From PNOJ01 sp016706845 (GTDB taxonomy: Bacteria > Krumholzibacteriota > Krumholzibacteriia > LZORAL124-64-63): 64,000 bases of DNA. Made by a program: the position numbers and the translations under genes. Numbering within the stretch: position 1 is the stretch's first letter; each line of letters starts with the position of its first letter. This document shows positions 9,676 to 17,044 of this stretch, one piece after another. The notes beneath the pieces are model-generated. The model was given only the letters and a program-made list of their open reading frames with translations, did not search any database and was not told the origin of the DNA. The DNA lies in assembly GCA_016706845.1 (NCBI GenBank), contig JADJIV010000001.1, positions 1 through 64,000 of the forward strand, written 5' to 3'.

Positions 9676-11009
9676 CCGGGCGACCCGCCGTCCGCGAGCG
9701 CCGCGCACGCCGCGAAGAAGTCCGGGAACGACACCGCCACGCAGTCGTCGTCATCCAGGACGATCCCGGCGCGGGATGCGAGGCCGGCCACGGCGAAGGC
9801 CATGGCGATGCGGTGGTCGCCGTGCGTGGCGACCGCCGCCGGGCCGGGAGCCGGGAAGCCGTCGGGCTCGCCGACGATGTCCAGCCCGTCGGGGTGCTCC
9901 ACGACCGCGACGCCCAGCCCGCGCAGCCCGGCCGCCACGGCGGCGAGCCGGTCGGACTCCTTGACGCGCAGTTCAGCCGCGTCCCGCAGGATCGAAGTGC
10001 CCCGGGCCCGCGCCGCCAGCACGGCCAGCAGCGGCAGCTCGTCGATGAGCGTGGCGACGCGCGCGGCGCCATCGATCCGCACCGCGTTGAGGGCGCCGGC
10101 TCTGACGGTCACGGCCCCGGTCGGCTCGGCGCCGCCGGCGTCCGTGGCGACAGCCAGGTCCGCACCCATCTCCCGCATCACCGCCAGGAAGCCGCAGCGC
10201 GTCGGGTTCAGCAGGACGCCGGGCACGGTCACGCGGCTGCCCGGGACGAGCGCGGCGGCGCCCAGCAGGAAGGCGGCGGACGAGGGATCGGCCGGGATGC
10301 CGTGGTCGACGGCGCGCAGCGGCGGGCCGGGACGCAGCGACACCTCGTCGGCGCCGGGCTCCCAGCCGGCGAGGTCGGCGCCCATGGCCGCCAGCAGGCG
10401 CGGCGTGTGGTCGCGGGCGCCGCGACACCCCCGCACCGTCACCGGCGCCGACGACGACAGGGCGGCGAGTAGCAGGGCCGAGGCCACCTGGGCCGAGGGC
10501 GCGCCCATCGCGTGCACGCCGCCGCGCAGCGCCGCCCCGGTCACGATCGCGGGCAGCCGGCCCTCGGCGCCCGCGTAGGCGATGTCGGCGCCCAGGGCGC
10601 GCAGGGGATCCACGACCCTCCCCATCGGCCGCGCCCGCAGGGAGGCGTCCCCATCCAGACGCGCGCGCACCCGCCGGCCGGCCAGCAGGCCGAGCAGCAG
10701 GCGGGCCGTGGTGCCGCTGTTGCCGCAGTCGATCTCCAGCAGCGGCGCGCCGCGCGCGGCCGGTCCGGTCGCGGGGAAGGCGCCGGGTGCGATCAGCAAC
10801 GTCGTGCCGTCGTCGTGCACGTCGGCGCCGAGCGCGCGCACCGCCGCCAGCGTGCGCAGCGTGTCCTGCGCGCGCAGGAAGCCGCGCACGCGCGCCGTCC
10901 CGTCGCCCAGCGGCGCGAAGAGCGCGGCGCGGTGGGACAGGGACTTGTCGCCGGGAACGCACGCCGTCCCCCGCAGGGGTCCGGCGGCGGGGAGCACCGG
11001 TCGCGGCAT
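9672..11009 (-). CDS. aroA: 3-phosphoshikimate 1-carboxyvinyltransferase (EPSP synthase)
   Basis: Transfers the enolpyruvyl group of PEP to shikimate 3-phosphate, the step before AroC. At 445 residues it has the full length of the family. Signatures: GDKSLSHRAALF at the N-terminus (phosphate-binding Lys/Ser), NSGTTARLLLGLLAG (the conserved NSGT loop), ARPMGRVVDPL, and in the second domain LIDELPLLAVLAA with the catalytic Asp-Glu, RVKESDRLAAVA and THGDHRIAMAF. Start ATG 11009 is preceded by GAGGAG at a 6-base spacing. Its promoter at 11058-11086 gives a leader of about 40 bases. Placement directly before aroC makes a two-gene shikimate unit. Confidence 0.96.
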   Translation of the reverse strand: MPRPVLPAAGPLRGTACVPGDKSLSHRAALFAPLGDGTARVRGFLRAQDTLRTLAAVRALGADVHDDGTTLLIAPGAFPATGPAARGAPLLEIDCGNSGTTARLLLGLLAGRRVRARLDGDASLRARPMGRVVDPLRALGADIAYAGAEGRLPAIVTGAALRGGVHAMGAPSAQVASALLLAALSSSAPVTVRGCRGARDHTPRLLAAMGADLAGWEPGADEVSLRPGPPLRAVDHGIPADPSSAAFLLGAAALVPGSRVTVPGVLLNPTRCGFLAVMREMGADLAVATDAGGAEPTGAVTVRAGALNAVRIDGAARVATLIDELPLLAVLAARARGTSILRDAAELRVKESDRLAAVAAGLRGLGVAVVEHPDGLDIVGEPDGFPAPGPAAVATHGDHRIAMAFAVAGLASRAGIVLDDDDCVAVSFPDFFAACAALADGGSPG

Positions 11010-11057
11010 GGCGGGCTCCTCGGGTTGCGAGGGGCGCGGGTCGGCGAAGCCGCCCGC

Positions 11058-11086
11058 AACGTAGCGAAACGGTCCGCGGCGGTCAA
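11058..11086 (-). promoter_or_regulatory. Promoter of aroA
   Basis: Reverse-strand TTGACC (11086-11081), 17-bp spacer, TACGTT (11063-11058). Both hexamers and the spacing are identical to those of the aroC promoter. Confidence 0.7.
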
Positions 11087-11139
11087 CCGTCCGGCCGCGA
11101 CGGCCCGCGACGGTCGTACGTCCGGTCGCGCGGCTGGTC

Positions 11140-11168
11140 TTGTCTCCCCGTCCGCAGGGGGCTATGGT
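11140..11168 (+). promoter_or_regulatory. Promoter of the MATE exporter gene
   Basis: TTGTCT (11140-11145), 17-bp spacer, TATGGT (11163-11168). The -10 ends only 10 bases before ATG 11179, which implies an almost leaderless transcript. Confidence 0.5.
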
Positions 11169-11178
11169 CCGGCGGACC

Positions 11179-12624
11179 ATGAACGGCCACCCGATCCTCC
11201 CCCACGGCGGCGACGCGCCCACCGGCGGTCCCTGGCGCATCCACCACGCGCGGGAGATCGTCGTGCTGGCCTCGCCCATCGTGATGTCGATGATCTCGCA
11301 CACCATGATGTGGACCGTCGACACCATCTTCCTGGGCCGCTTCTCCAGCCTGGCCCTGGGCGCCGCGGGCCTCGGCGGCGTGCTGACCTGGGCCGCCTAC
11401 AGCCTGTTCAACAACCTCAGCCGCATCAACGGCACCTTCGTGGCGCAGGCCCACGGCAAGGGCGACGACGAGGAGGCCGTCGGCCACTACACCTGGCAGG
11501 CCATCCACCTGTCGCTCGTCACCGGCCTGCTGCTGACTTTGCTCGGATACTTCAGCCTGCCCCTGCTGCGGTTGACGGGCAACCCGCCCGACGTCGTCGA
11601 GGCGACCTACACCTACGTCCGCTGGCGGACCCTCAGCGCGGTGTTCACGCAGGTCGGGTTCGCGCTGCTGGGCTACTTCCAGGGCCGGCGCGACGTGCGC
11701 ACCCCCATGTGGATCGCGATCTTCGCCAACGCGCTCAACGCCGTGCTCGACCTCTGGCTGATCTTCGGCTGGGAAGGGCTGCCCGTCGGCGGCCGGCGCC
11801 TGCTGGCGGTACCGGCGATGGGCATCGCCGGGGCCTCCATCGCCACGAGCATCAGCGTGGTGGTCAACACGGTGCTGATGGCCGCGGTCATCCTGGCCGA
11901 CCGCGACCAGCGCCGGCGCTACCGCATCCATGTGCCGCGCCGGCCGGACTTCGGGGCGCTGCGCAACATGGTGCGCGTGGGGCTGCCGTCGACGCTCGAG
12001 GGTTTCATCGACATGTGCTCGTTCAGCCTGTTCACCGTGCTGGTCGGCCGCGCCGGCGCCATCCAGCTCGCGGCCAGCCAGATCACCGTGCAGCTGCTCT
12101 CCTTCTCGTTCATGCCGATGTGGGGCCTGACCTCGGCCGGCGCCGTGCTGGTGGGCAACTGGGTCGGCGCCGGGCGTCCCGACGTGGCGGCGCGCTACGG
12201 CCGGCAGGTGTACAAGATGGGCCTGCTCTACTGCCTGATCCTGGCGGTGATCTTCTACGCGTTCCGCGGCGGCATCTTCCGCATCTTCACCCCCGATCCC
12301 GCCATCCTCGCCTTCGGGGCCGGCCTGGCGCTGGTGGCGTCGGTCTTCCAGATCGGCGACGGGATGCGGATGGTCGGCAGCGGCCTGCTGACCGGCGCCG
12401 GCGACACGCGGTCCGTGCTGCTGATCACCGCGGTGGTCATGTGGGGCATCTTCCTGCCGCTGACCTGGCTGCTGGTGGTCCGCGGCGGCGGCGACGTGCG
12501 CGTGGCCTGGCTGGGCGGGGCGGGCTGCTACGCGCTGGAGGCGGTGCTGCTCTACTGGCGCTTCCGGCGCGGAGCCTGGCAGCGGACCGACATCTTCCGG
12601 GCCGGAGCCGGCGCCGCCGGATGA
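11179..12624 (+). CDS. MATE family multidrug/cation antiporter
   Basis: A 481-residue inner-membrane exporter of the MatE fold, which couples Na+ or H+ entry to drug efflux. About twelve membrane segments can be read in two halves, each starting with the typical loop: IVVLASPIVMSMISHTMMW with VDTIFLGRFSS in the first, VRVGLPSTLEGFIDM in the second. The block LNAVLDLWLIFGW and the second-half equivalent GAVLVGNWVGAGRPD are standard for the family. ATG 11179 is preferred to ATG 11164 because 11164 lies inside the -10 element; no ribosome-binding site precedes 11179. It is divergent from aroA and ends in a terminator at 12644. It could be a lipid flippase-like relative, but the MATE repeats favour efflux. 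Confidence 0.88.
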   Translation: MNGHPILPHGGDAPTGGPWRIHHAREIVVLASPIVMSMISHTMMWTVDTIFLGRFSSLALGAAGLGGVLTWAAYSLFNNLSRINGTFVAQAHGKGDDEEAVGHYTWQAIHLSLVTGLLLTLLGYFSLPLLRLTGNPPDVVEATYTYVRWRTLSAVFTQVGFALLGYFQGRRDVRTPMWIAIFANALNAVLDLWLIFGWEGLPVGGRRLLAVPAMGIAGASIATSISVVVNTVLMAAVILADRDQRRRYRIHVPRRPDFGALRNMVRVGLPSTLEGFIDMCSFSLFTVLVGRAGAIQLAASQITVQLLSFSFMPMWGLTSAGAVLVGNWVGAGRPDVAARYGRQVYKMGLLYCLILAVIFYAFRGGIFRIFTPDPAILAFGAGLALVASVFQIGDGMRMVGSGLLTGAGDTRSVLLITAVVMWGIFLPLTWLLVVRGGGDVRVAWLGGAGCYALEAVLLYWRFRRGAWQRTDIFRAGAGAAG

Positions 12625-12643
12625 TGGCCGCCACCCAACGGAA

Positions 12644-12680
12644 ACGGGCCCCGGGATCGCTCCCGGGGCCCGTCCTGTTC
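12644..12680 (+). terminator. Terminator after the MATE gene
   Basis: A perfect 13-bp stem (12644-12656 with 12661-12673, loop TCGC) is followed by CCTGTTC, which is only a weak U tract. Confidence 0.7.
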
Positions 12681-12702
12681 GGCGATTGCGCGCCGCATCG
12701 GA

Positions 12703-12710
12703 TCTACTTG
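12703..12710. repeat. Target-site duplication, left copy
   Basis: TCTACTTG here is repeated at 13900-13907 exactly beyond the right end of the insertion element. Confidence 0.75.
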
Positions 12711-12711
12711 G

Positions 12712-12737
12712 GTTCTGACTCTGTAATTGTCCCTGGC
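12712..12737 (+). repeat. Left terminal inverted repeat
   Basis: Pairs with the reverse complement of 13874-13899 at 19 of 26 positions. GTTCTG and ATTGTCCCT are the exact blocks. Confidence 0.7.
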
Positions 12738-12761
12738 GCGGTCATTGCCGCGCCGGGGACA
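12728..12761 (+). promoter_or_regulatory. Hairpin covering the transposase start codon
   Basis: Arms of 14 bases (12728-12741 and 12748-12761) pair with one mismatch around a 6-base loop, and the second arm ends on the A of ATG 12761. This is the arrangement used by several insertion sequences to keep read-through transcripts from being translated. Confidence 0.5.
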
Positions 12762-13840
12762 TGACCACCAACACCCCCGGCTGGCAACCGCCCCACTGCC
12801 CCAACCCCGACTGCCTTTTTCCACCAACAGGTTAGCCCGCCTGGCGCCAAGCGCAAGGCTCACCCGCGCGCCCCCAGGCGTATCCAGCGGTTCACGCCGC
12901 TGCGGCCGCAACTTCCAGCACAGACCTTTCCACCTACTGGCAGAAGCGTCCCGACCTGATGTCCAGACTGTTCATGACACTGGTCGGTTCGATGTGCAAC
13001 CGCCAGTCCGCCAGGGCGGAGCATGTCGCTGCTTCCACCGTCCAGCGCCAGGCCTCCCGCCTCGGCCGCCACTGCCTGCTGTTCCACGCCAAGCAGCTGC
13101 AGCAGATCGGTCCCACCCCCGAGATCGTCGTCGACGGCTTCGAGACCTTCGAGTGGAGCCAGTACTTCCCCTTCCATCACAACGTGGCCGTCGACCCCGC
13201 GACCGGCTACTTCCTGTTCCATACCGACAGCCCACTGAGGCGCAAAGGGCGCATGACAGAGCGGCAGAAACGGCGCCGGGCCGAGCTCGAGGCTTCGCTG
13301 GGTCGCCCGGACCCGAAAGCCATCCGCCGGGGCATGGCCGAACTGCTGGACGTCGTGACGCGGGGAGCGGATCGCGTCGTGATCCGCAGCGACGATCATC
13401 CGGCTTATCCGAGAGCGATGGCACATCTGTCATGCGGCGTAGAGCACCGGATCACGCCGGGCAAGGAGCATCGTGATCAGCACAACTCGCTGTGGGAGGT
13501 GAACCTGCTGGACCTGCTGATCCGCCACAGCACGGCGGCGCACAAGCGCGAGACGATCGCCTGGTCGAAGCGCCGGCAGGCGTCGGCGGAGAAGCTGGCG
13601 GTGCTGCAGGTTTGGCGCAACAACGTCAAGCGGCGGTGGGAGAACGGGCCGCCGGAGACGCCGGCGATGCTGCGGGAGCGCCGACCGGATCCTGACGGTT
13701 CAGGATGTCCTGGGCGAGCGGCTGTTCCGGACACGGATCGATCTGCCGGAGAGCTGGAGCCGGTACTACGAGGGCGGCGTGGAGACCGCGGCGCTGAAGG
13801 TGAACCGGCGGCACGAGCTGAAGTACGCGTTCTGGAGAAA
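12761..13840 (+). pseudogene. Transposase-like gene, multiply frameshifted
   Basis: The original protein begins MTTNTPGWQPPHCPNPDCLF, with a Cys-x5-Cys pair of a zinc ribbon, followed in shifted frames by RRIQRFT, RCGRNF and TYWQKRPDLMSRLFMTLVG. A long intact stretch follows: EIVVDGFETFEWSQYFPFH (first acidic residue), VVIRSDDHPAYPRAM (second), then EHRDQHNSLWEVNLLDLLIR and HKRETIAWSKRRQ. A final frameshift near 13680 leads into DRILTVQDVLGERLFRTRI and VNRRHELKYAF. At least four indels are present, so no functional protein can be made. The family is common in related metagenome genomes under unspecific names; the IS1-like DDE reading is my inference. The reading frame after 13840 is not real protein. 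Confidence 0.7.
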
Positions 13841-13843
13841 ACG

Positions 13844-13875
13844 GCAGAGGCGAGGCCGCGGGGCCTCGCCTCTGC
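13844..13875 (+). terminator. Perfect 14-bp stem-loop at the right end of the element
   Basis: Arms 13844-13857 and 13862-13875 pair completely around GCGG. No U tract follows on the plus strand. It overlaps the inner edge of the right terminal repeat and may block transcription through the element end. Confidence 0.5.
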
Positions 13876-13899
13876 TAGGGACAATCTCGAAACCAGAAC
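13874..13899 (-). repeat. Right terminal inverted repeat
   Basis: The inverted partner of 12712-12737. Its outer end abuts the right target-site copy. Confidence 0.7.
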
Positions 13900-13907
13900 T
13901 CTACTTG
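13900..13907. repeat. Target-site duplication, right copy
   Basis: TCTACTTG, identical to 12703-12710. It contains the stop codon (CTA, reverse strand TAG) and most of the last codons of the adjacent gene. Confidence 0.75.
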
Positions 13908-14845
13908 AACAGGGCCTTCACGCCGCCGAAGCTCATGACCTCGTTGGCCACGGCCCCGCCCGCCGGCGTGAACGTGAACTCGTACGGGCCGCAGGAATCG
14001 GCGCCGTAGCTGTCGATCACCAGGTAGACGACGGTGTCAGCGCCGGGGTTGGCGTAGCTGACGAACTCCCCGGTGTCGGGATAGACTTCGTCGGCGCCGG
14101 CCAGGCAGGTGAAGGGCTCGGCGCAGGCGTCCAGCACCCAGATGGCGCTGTCGACGGAGTGCACCAGGTCCACCGTGAAGCTCGAGCCGGCGGGCATGGT
14201 GACCGCGTAGTAGTGCTCGAACCCGGCTTCGGCGTAGGAGATGCAGTCGAGCTCGGAGACGAGGTTCTGCCCGTCGCAGGTGTCGCCCGAGAAGATGCCG
14301 ACGCCGTCGACGGCCTGGACGAGATCGCAGAAGGCCACCGGCACCGGCGGCACGTACGGGGTCAGCGTGACGGTGATGTCGAAGTCGCAGGCGGCGCCGT
14401 AGCCGTCGACGACGAAGTAGACGTCGCCCGTCCAGCCGTTGATGCCGTTGACGCTGCTGTCGACAACGCCGATGCAGCCCAGGTCCTCGTCGCACATGTT
14501 CAGCACGGCGATGTCGAGGTCGCAGCCGTTCATGTTGATGACCATCGCCCAGTCGTACCAGCCGTCCAGATACATGTGGTAGACGACCTCGCCGCCGGTC
14601 TCGCTCCAGGTGCTGCAGCCGTACATGCTGACGTTGTTCACGGCGCCGACGTTGGTCCCGTAGGAGGTGACGCCGTCGAGCAGCTCGATCTGGCCGCTGC
14701 AGTCCAGCATGCCGCGGTCCATGCCGATGTAGGAATCCTTCTCGATCCTGTCCTTGGAGGTGGTCTGGAGCGTGCCGGCGGCCGCGAGGCTCGCGGCCAG
14801 GACCAGCACGGCCGCCACGGACAGCAGCTTCAACAAGTTGCGCAT
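13901..14845 (-). CDS. Secreted Cys-rich protein with two PPC-like repeats and a KALF tail
   Basis: A 314-residue exported protein. A signal peptide (MRNLLKLLSVAAVLVLAASL, cleavage near AAAG) is followed by two similar halves. Each starts with a Cys-bearing block and contains an aromatic-Y-hydrophobic strand, D-x-x-V/I-L-x-x-C and a YLVIDSYGA or YFVVDGYGA turn, the look of pre-peptidase C-terminal (PPC)-type beta domains. At least ten Cys suggest disulphides, so the protein acts outside the cytoplasm. The extreme C-terminus, MSFGGVKALFK, resembles the tail of the protein at 20427-20939 and may be a sorting tag. AGGGG precedes ATG 14845 by 8 bases. No catalytic residues are evident. The insertion element abuts its stop codon. 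Confidence 0.8.
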   Translation of the reverse strand: MRNLLKLLSVAAVLVLAASLAAAGTLQTTSKDRIEKDSYIGMDRGMLDCSGQIELLDGVTSYGTNVGAVNNVSMYGCSTWSETGGEVVYHMYLDGWYDWAMVINMNGCDLDIAVLNMCDEDLGCIGVVDSSVNGINGWTGDVYFVVDGYGAACDFDITVTLTPYVPPVPVAFCDLVQAVDGVGIFSGDTCDGQNLVSELDCISYAEAGFEHYYAVTMPAGSSFTVDLVHSVDSAIWVLDACAEPFTCLAGADEVYPDTGEFVSYANPGADTVVYLVIDSYGADSCGPYEFTFTPAGGAVANEVMSFGGVKALFK

Positions 14846-14974
14846 GGTGAAACCCCTTCGAAATGACTGAACCCCGTGCGTACCCCGATGTGAGGTGCGC
14901 TGTCCGGCCCCGGATCAGGTCGCACATGACCAATGGAATGGTCCATGCGAATAGATCCGAAACCATGATGAGAT

Positions 14975-14991
14975 GTTATCACGATGATAAC
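14975..14991. promoter_or_regulatory. Dyad GTTATC-N5-GATAAC, possible operator
   Basis: A perfect 6-bp inverted repeat in an AT-rich patch (about 14930-15075) upstream of the secreted-protein gene. The same GTTAT/ATAAC half-sites recur at 15061-15075. The rest of the 275-base gap holds no gene. Confidence 0.4.
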
Positions 14992-15060
14992 GAAATGTGC
15001 ATTATCAATTTACACAAATGCAAAAAATTACGCTTCCGGTGATCGGCTCGTACTGGATGT

Positions 15061-15075
15061 TGTTATTTTATAACA
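15061..15075. promoter_or_regulatory. Palindrome TGTTAT-TTT-ATAACA, possible operator
   Basis: A perfect 6-bp dyad around a 3-base centre, between the stop of the TonB-receptor gene (15121) and the secreted-protein gene. It shares half-sites with 14975-14991. It could also act as a weak hairpin after the receptor gene. Confidence 0.4.
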
Positions 15076-15120
15076 GGTTGATGAAATTGCCGCGGCCCAC
15101 GGTCCGGATCTGCGATCTCC

Positions 15121-17019
15121 TCAAAACGCAAGCGCGCACGTCGCGGCGACCAGCCGTCCCGGCAGCGGGACGCCGGGGATCTCCTGGTACTCCCTGTCGA
15201 AGGCGTTGACGAGGTCCGCCGACAGCGACCAGTCGCCCCGGGTCAGGGTGGTGCGCAGATCCACGATGACGTGTCCGCGATCGCCCGCGCGGCTGCGATG
15301 GCGCGCCTGGACGCCGAGCGTGACGCCGCGTTCGACCGGGATCGTCGCCGAGGCCGCCAGCAGGTGCCGCGGAACCAGCATCGCGTACTTGGCGACGTCG
15401 CCCGGCGGCAGGGAACGCTCCGCTTCGAAGATCGTGTGGTGCAGGGCCAGCGCGTCGCCGCGGGGCGTGGTCAGCCCGTAGGACTGGGTCCAGCCGCGGA
15501 CGCGGCCCTTCGCCACATTGCGCGCGAGCCAGGGCTGTGTCGGCGCGCTCGCGGGTCGGACCCAGTCGATCAGGTCCTCCTCGTGACGCTCGAACACCGA
15601 CCAGTCGAGGGTCCACGGCCCCGAGGCCACGGTCGCGCCGAGGTCCCAGGCCCAGCCGTGCTCCGGCTGCAGGTGCGGGTCGCCGCGGTTGGCGGGATCC
15701 TCGTAGTAGAGCTCGGTGAACGTGGGGATGCGCAGGACCGAACCCGCCGAGGCCCGCAGGGCGACCGCGGGATCGATCTGCCAGCGCAACGCCGCGGTGC
15801 GCGTCGTCGCGGGATCCTGTTGCGACCAGGCGTCGCGGCGGAGGCCGGCCGTGGCCCGCCAGGCGCCGCGGCGCCAGGCCATTTCCAGGGCGCCGGCCGC
15901 GTGGCGCCGGTCGTGGCGGCCCAGGGCCGCGACCGCGACGCCCGCGCGCACGCCCCGACTGTCCAGGTCCTCGTAACCGGCGTCCAGACCCGCGGCGGCC
16001 GTCAGGCCCGCTCCCAGGTCGACGGACAGGCGCGTCTCGCTCGCCGCGCGCCGGTTGAGGTGGTCGTTGGTGTAACGGGCCGGATCATCGCGGAACAGCA
16101 CGAAGCGGTCCTCGTGACGGCGCCCGTACAGGCGCTGCTCGATCACGGCGCGGGCGGACAAGGGGCGACGCACGATCAGGCCGGCGAACGTCGTCTCGGT
16201 GCGCTCGCCGGAAGGGAAAGGCGCGTAGAAGTCGAGCGCGCCGAACTCGCGGCGCGCGAATCCCGCCAGCAGGTCGATCTCCGCGCCGTGCGCCGTCGCG
16301 GTGCCGCGCGTCGCCACGGTCAGGTTCTCGGCGTCGGTGCCCGGCCGGTCCCCGTCGGTGCGGAACCAGTCGCCGGAGAGCCAGCCCGCCGCGTCCAGGC
16401 CCAGGACGTCGCCGCGTCCCGCGTCGAGCCGCAGCCGCGCGCCGCGCGTCTCGTCGCCGCCCGCGGTCACCGCGGCCGCGCCGCCACGCACGGCGGCCGG
16501 CGCGCGCGGCACTGCGTTGACCACGCCTCCGAACGCGCCTGCGCCGGCCAGGACCGAACCCTGCCCGGACAGCACCTCCAGCCGTGCCAGATCGGTCAGG
16601 GAGAGCGGCAGGTCGAGCGCGTGGTGGCCGGTCTGGGGATCGCCCACGTCCATGCCGGAAAGCAGCACGCGGACCTGCTCGAACGTGGAACCGCGGATCG
16701 AGAGGTCCGCTTGGGTCCCGTAGAGCTGGCGCTGCCCGGCGGCCACCCCGGGCGCCGCCGCCAGCAATTCCGCCGGCGCGCGCACGGGCAGCAACGCGGC
16801 CTCTCCCGCGTCCAGGACCGTGACATCGCGCTCGCCGGCGGGCAGCGCCGCCGGCACGCGCGTGCCGAACACCAGCACGGGATCGGTCAGCCAGATGGTG
16901 TCGCCGGCGACGATCATGAAGCCGGCGCCGGTTCTGCGACGCTTCCGCGACGCCTTCGGCGGCGCCGCGGTCGCGGCGGCCAGTAGTGCGGCCAGCACGA
17001 TCAACAGGATCCGGTTCAC
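15121..17019 (-). CDS. TonB-dependent outer-membrane receptor
   Basis: A 632-residue receptor that imports a metal complex or cobalamin-like ligand through the outer membrane with TonB energy. The start is taken as GTG 17019 (VNRILLIVLAALLAA, a signal peptide) because GAGGTG lies 6-7 bases upstream. The plug domain spans roughly residues 60-170, with ERDVTVLDAGEAALLPVRAPAEL-type sequence, the DLSIRGSTFEQV strand, and LEVLSGQGSVLAGAGAFGGVVN. The beta-barrel follows, with LRIPTFTELYYEDPANRGDP near residue 450 and a C-terminal strand ending in Phe (ATCALAF), as expected for BAM recognition. The plug resembles BtuB/siderophore receptors but the ligand is unknown. It lies 25 bp after the OPA transporter stop, in the same direction. 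Confidence 0.88.
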   Translation of the reverse strand: MNRILLIVLAALLAAATAAPPKASRKRRRTGAGFMIVAGDTIWLTDPVLVFGTRVPAALPAGERDVTVLDAGEAALLPVRAPAELLAAAPGVAAGQRQLYGTQADLSIRGSTFEQVRVLLSGMDVGDPQTGHHALDLPLSLTDLARLEVLSGQGSVLAGAGAFGGVVNAVPRAPAAVRGGAAAVTAGGDETRGARLRLDAGRGDVLGLDAAGWLSGDWFRTDGDRPGTDAENLTVATRGTATAHGAEIDLLAGFARREFGALDFYAPFPSGERTETTFAGLIVRRPLSARAVIEQRLYGRRHEDRFVLFRDDPARYTNDHLNRRAASETRLSVDLGAGLTAAAGLDAGYEDLDSRGVRAGVAVAALGRHDRRHAAGALEMAWRRGAWRATAGLRRDAWSQQDPATTRTAALRWQIDPAVALRASAGSVLRIPTFTELYYEDPANRGDPHLQPEHGWAWDLGATVASGPWTLDWSVFERHEEDLIDWVRPASAPTQPWLARNVAKGRVRGWTQSYGLTTPRGDALALHHTIFEAERSLPPGDVAKYAMLVPRHLLAASATIPVERGVTLGVQARHRSRAGDRGHVIVDLRTTLTRGDWSLSADLVNAFDREYQEIPGVPLPGRLVAATCALAF

Positions 17020-17044
17020 GCGATGCACCTCGCTGCGGTGTCGG

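Larger units (their letters stand above)
12711..13899 (+). mobile_element. Decayed IS1-like insertion element, about 1.19 kb
   Basis: The element is bounded by imperfect terminal inverted repeats (12712-12737 and 13874-13899; 19 of 26 positions match, with the shared blocks GTTCTG and ATTGTCCCT) and by an 8-bp direct repeat TCTACTTG on both sides. It carries one transposase-like gene, now frameshifted several times. Two hairpins mark it: one across the start codon (12728-12761) and one perfect 14-bp stem beside the right end (13844-13857 with 13862-13875). The 8-bp duplication and the D-D-(HRDQHN) pattern of the protein suggest the IS1/IS1595 group, which is an inference. The insertion sits at the stop codon of the secreted-protein gene 13901-14845, whose reading frame is preserved by the duplication. 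Confidence 0.75.

Noticed and set aside
13840..14866. Continuation of the transposase frame into the next gene
   Set aside because: The frame runs antisense through a well-supported secreted-protein gene; only the part up to about 13840 resembles transposase.
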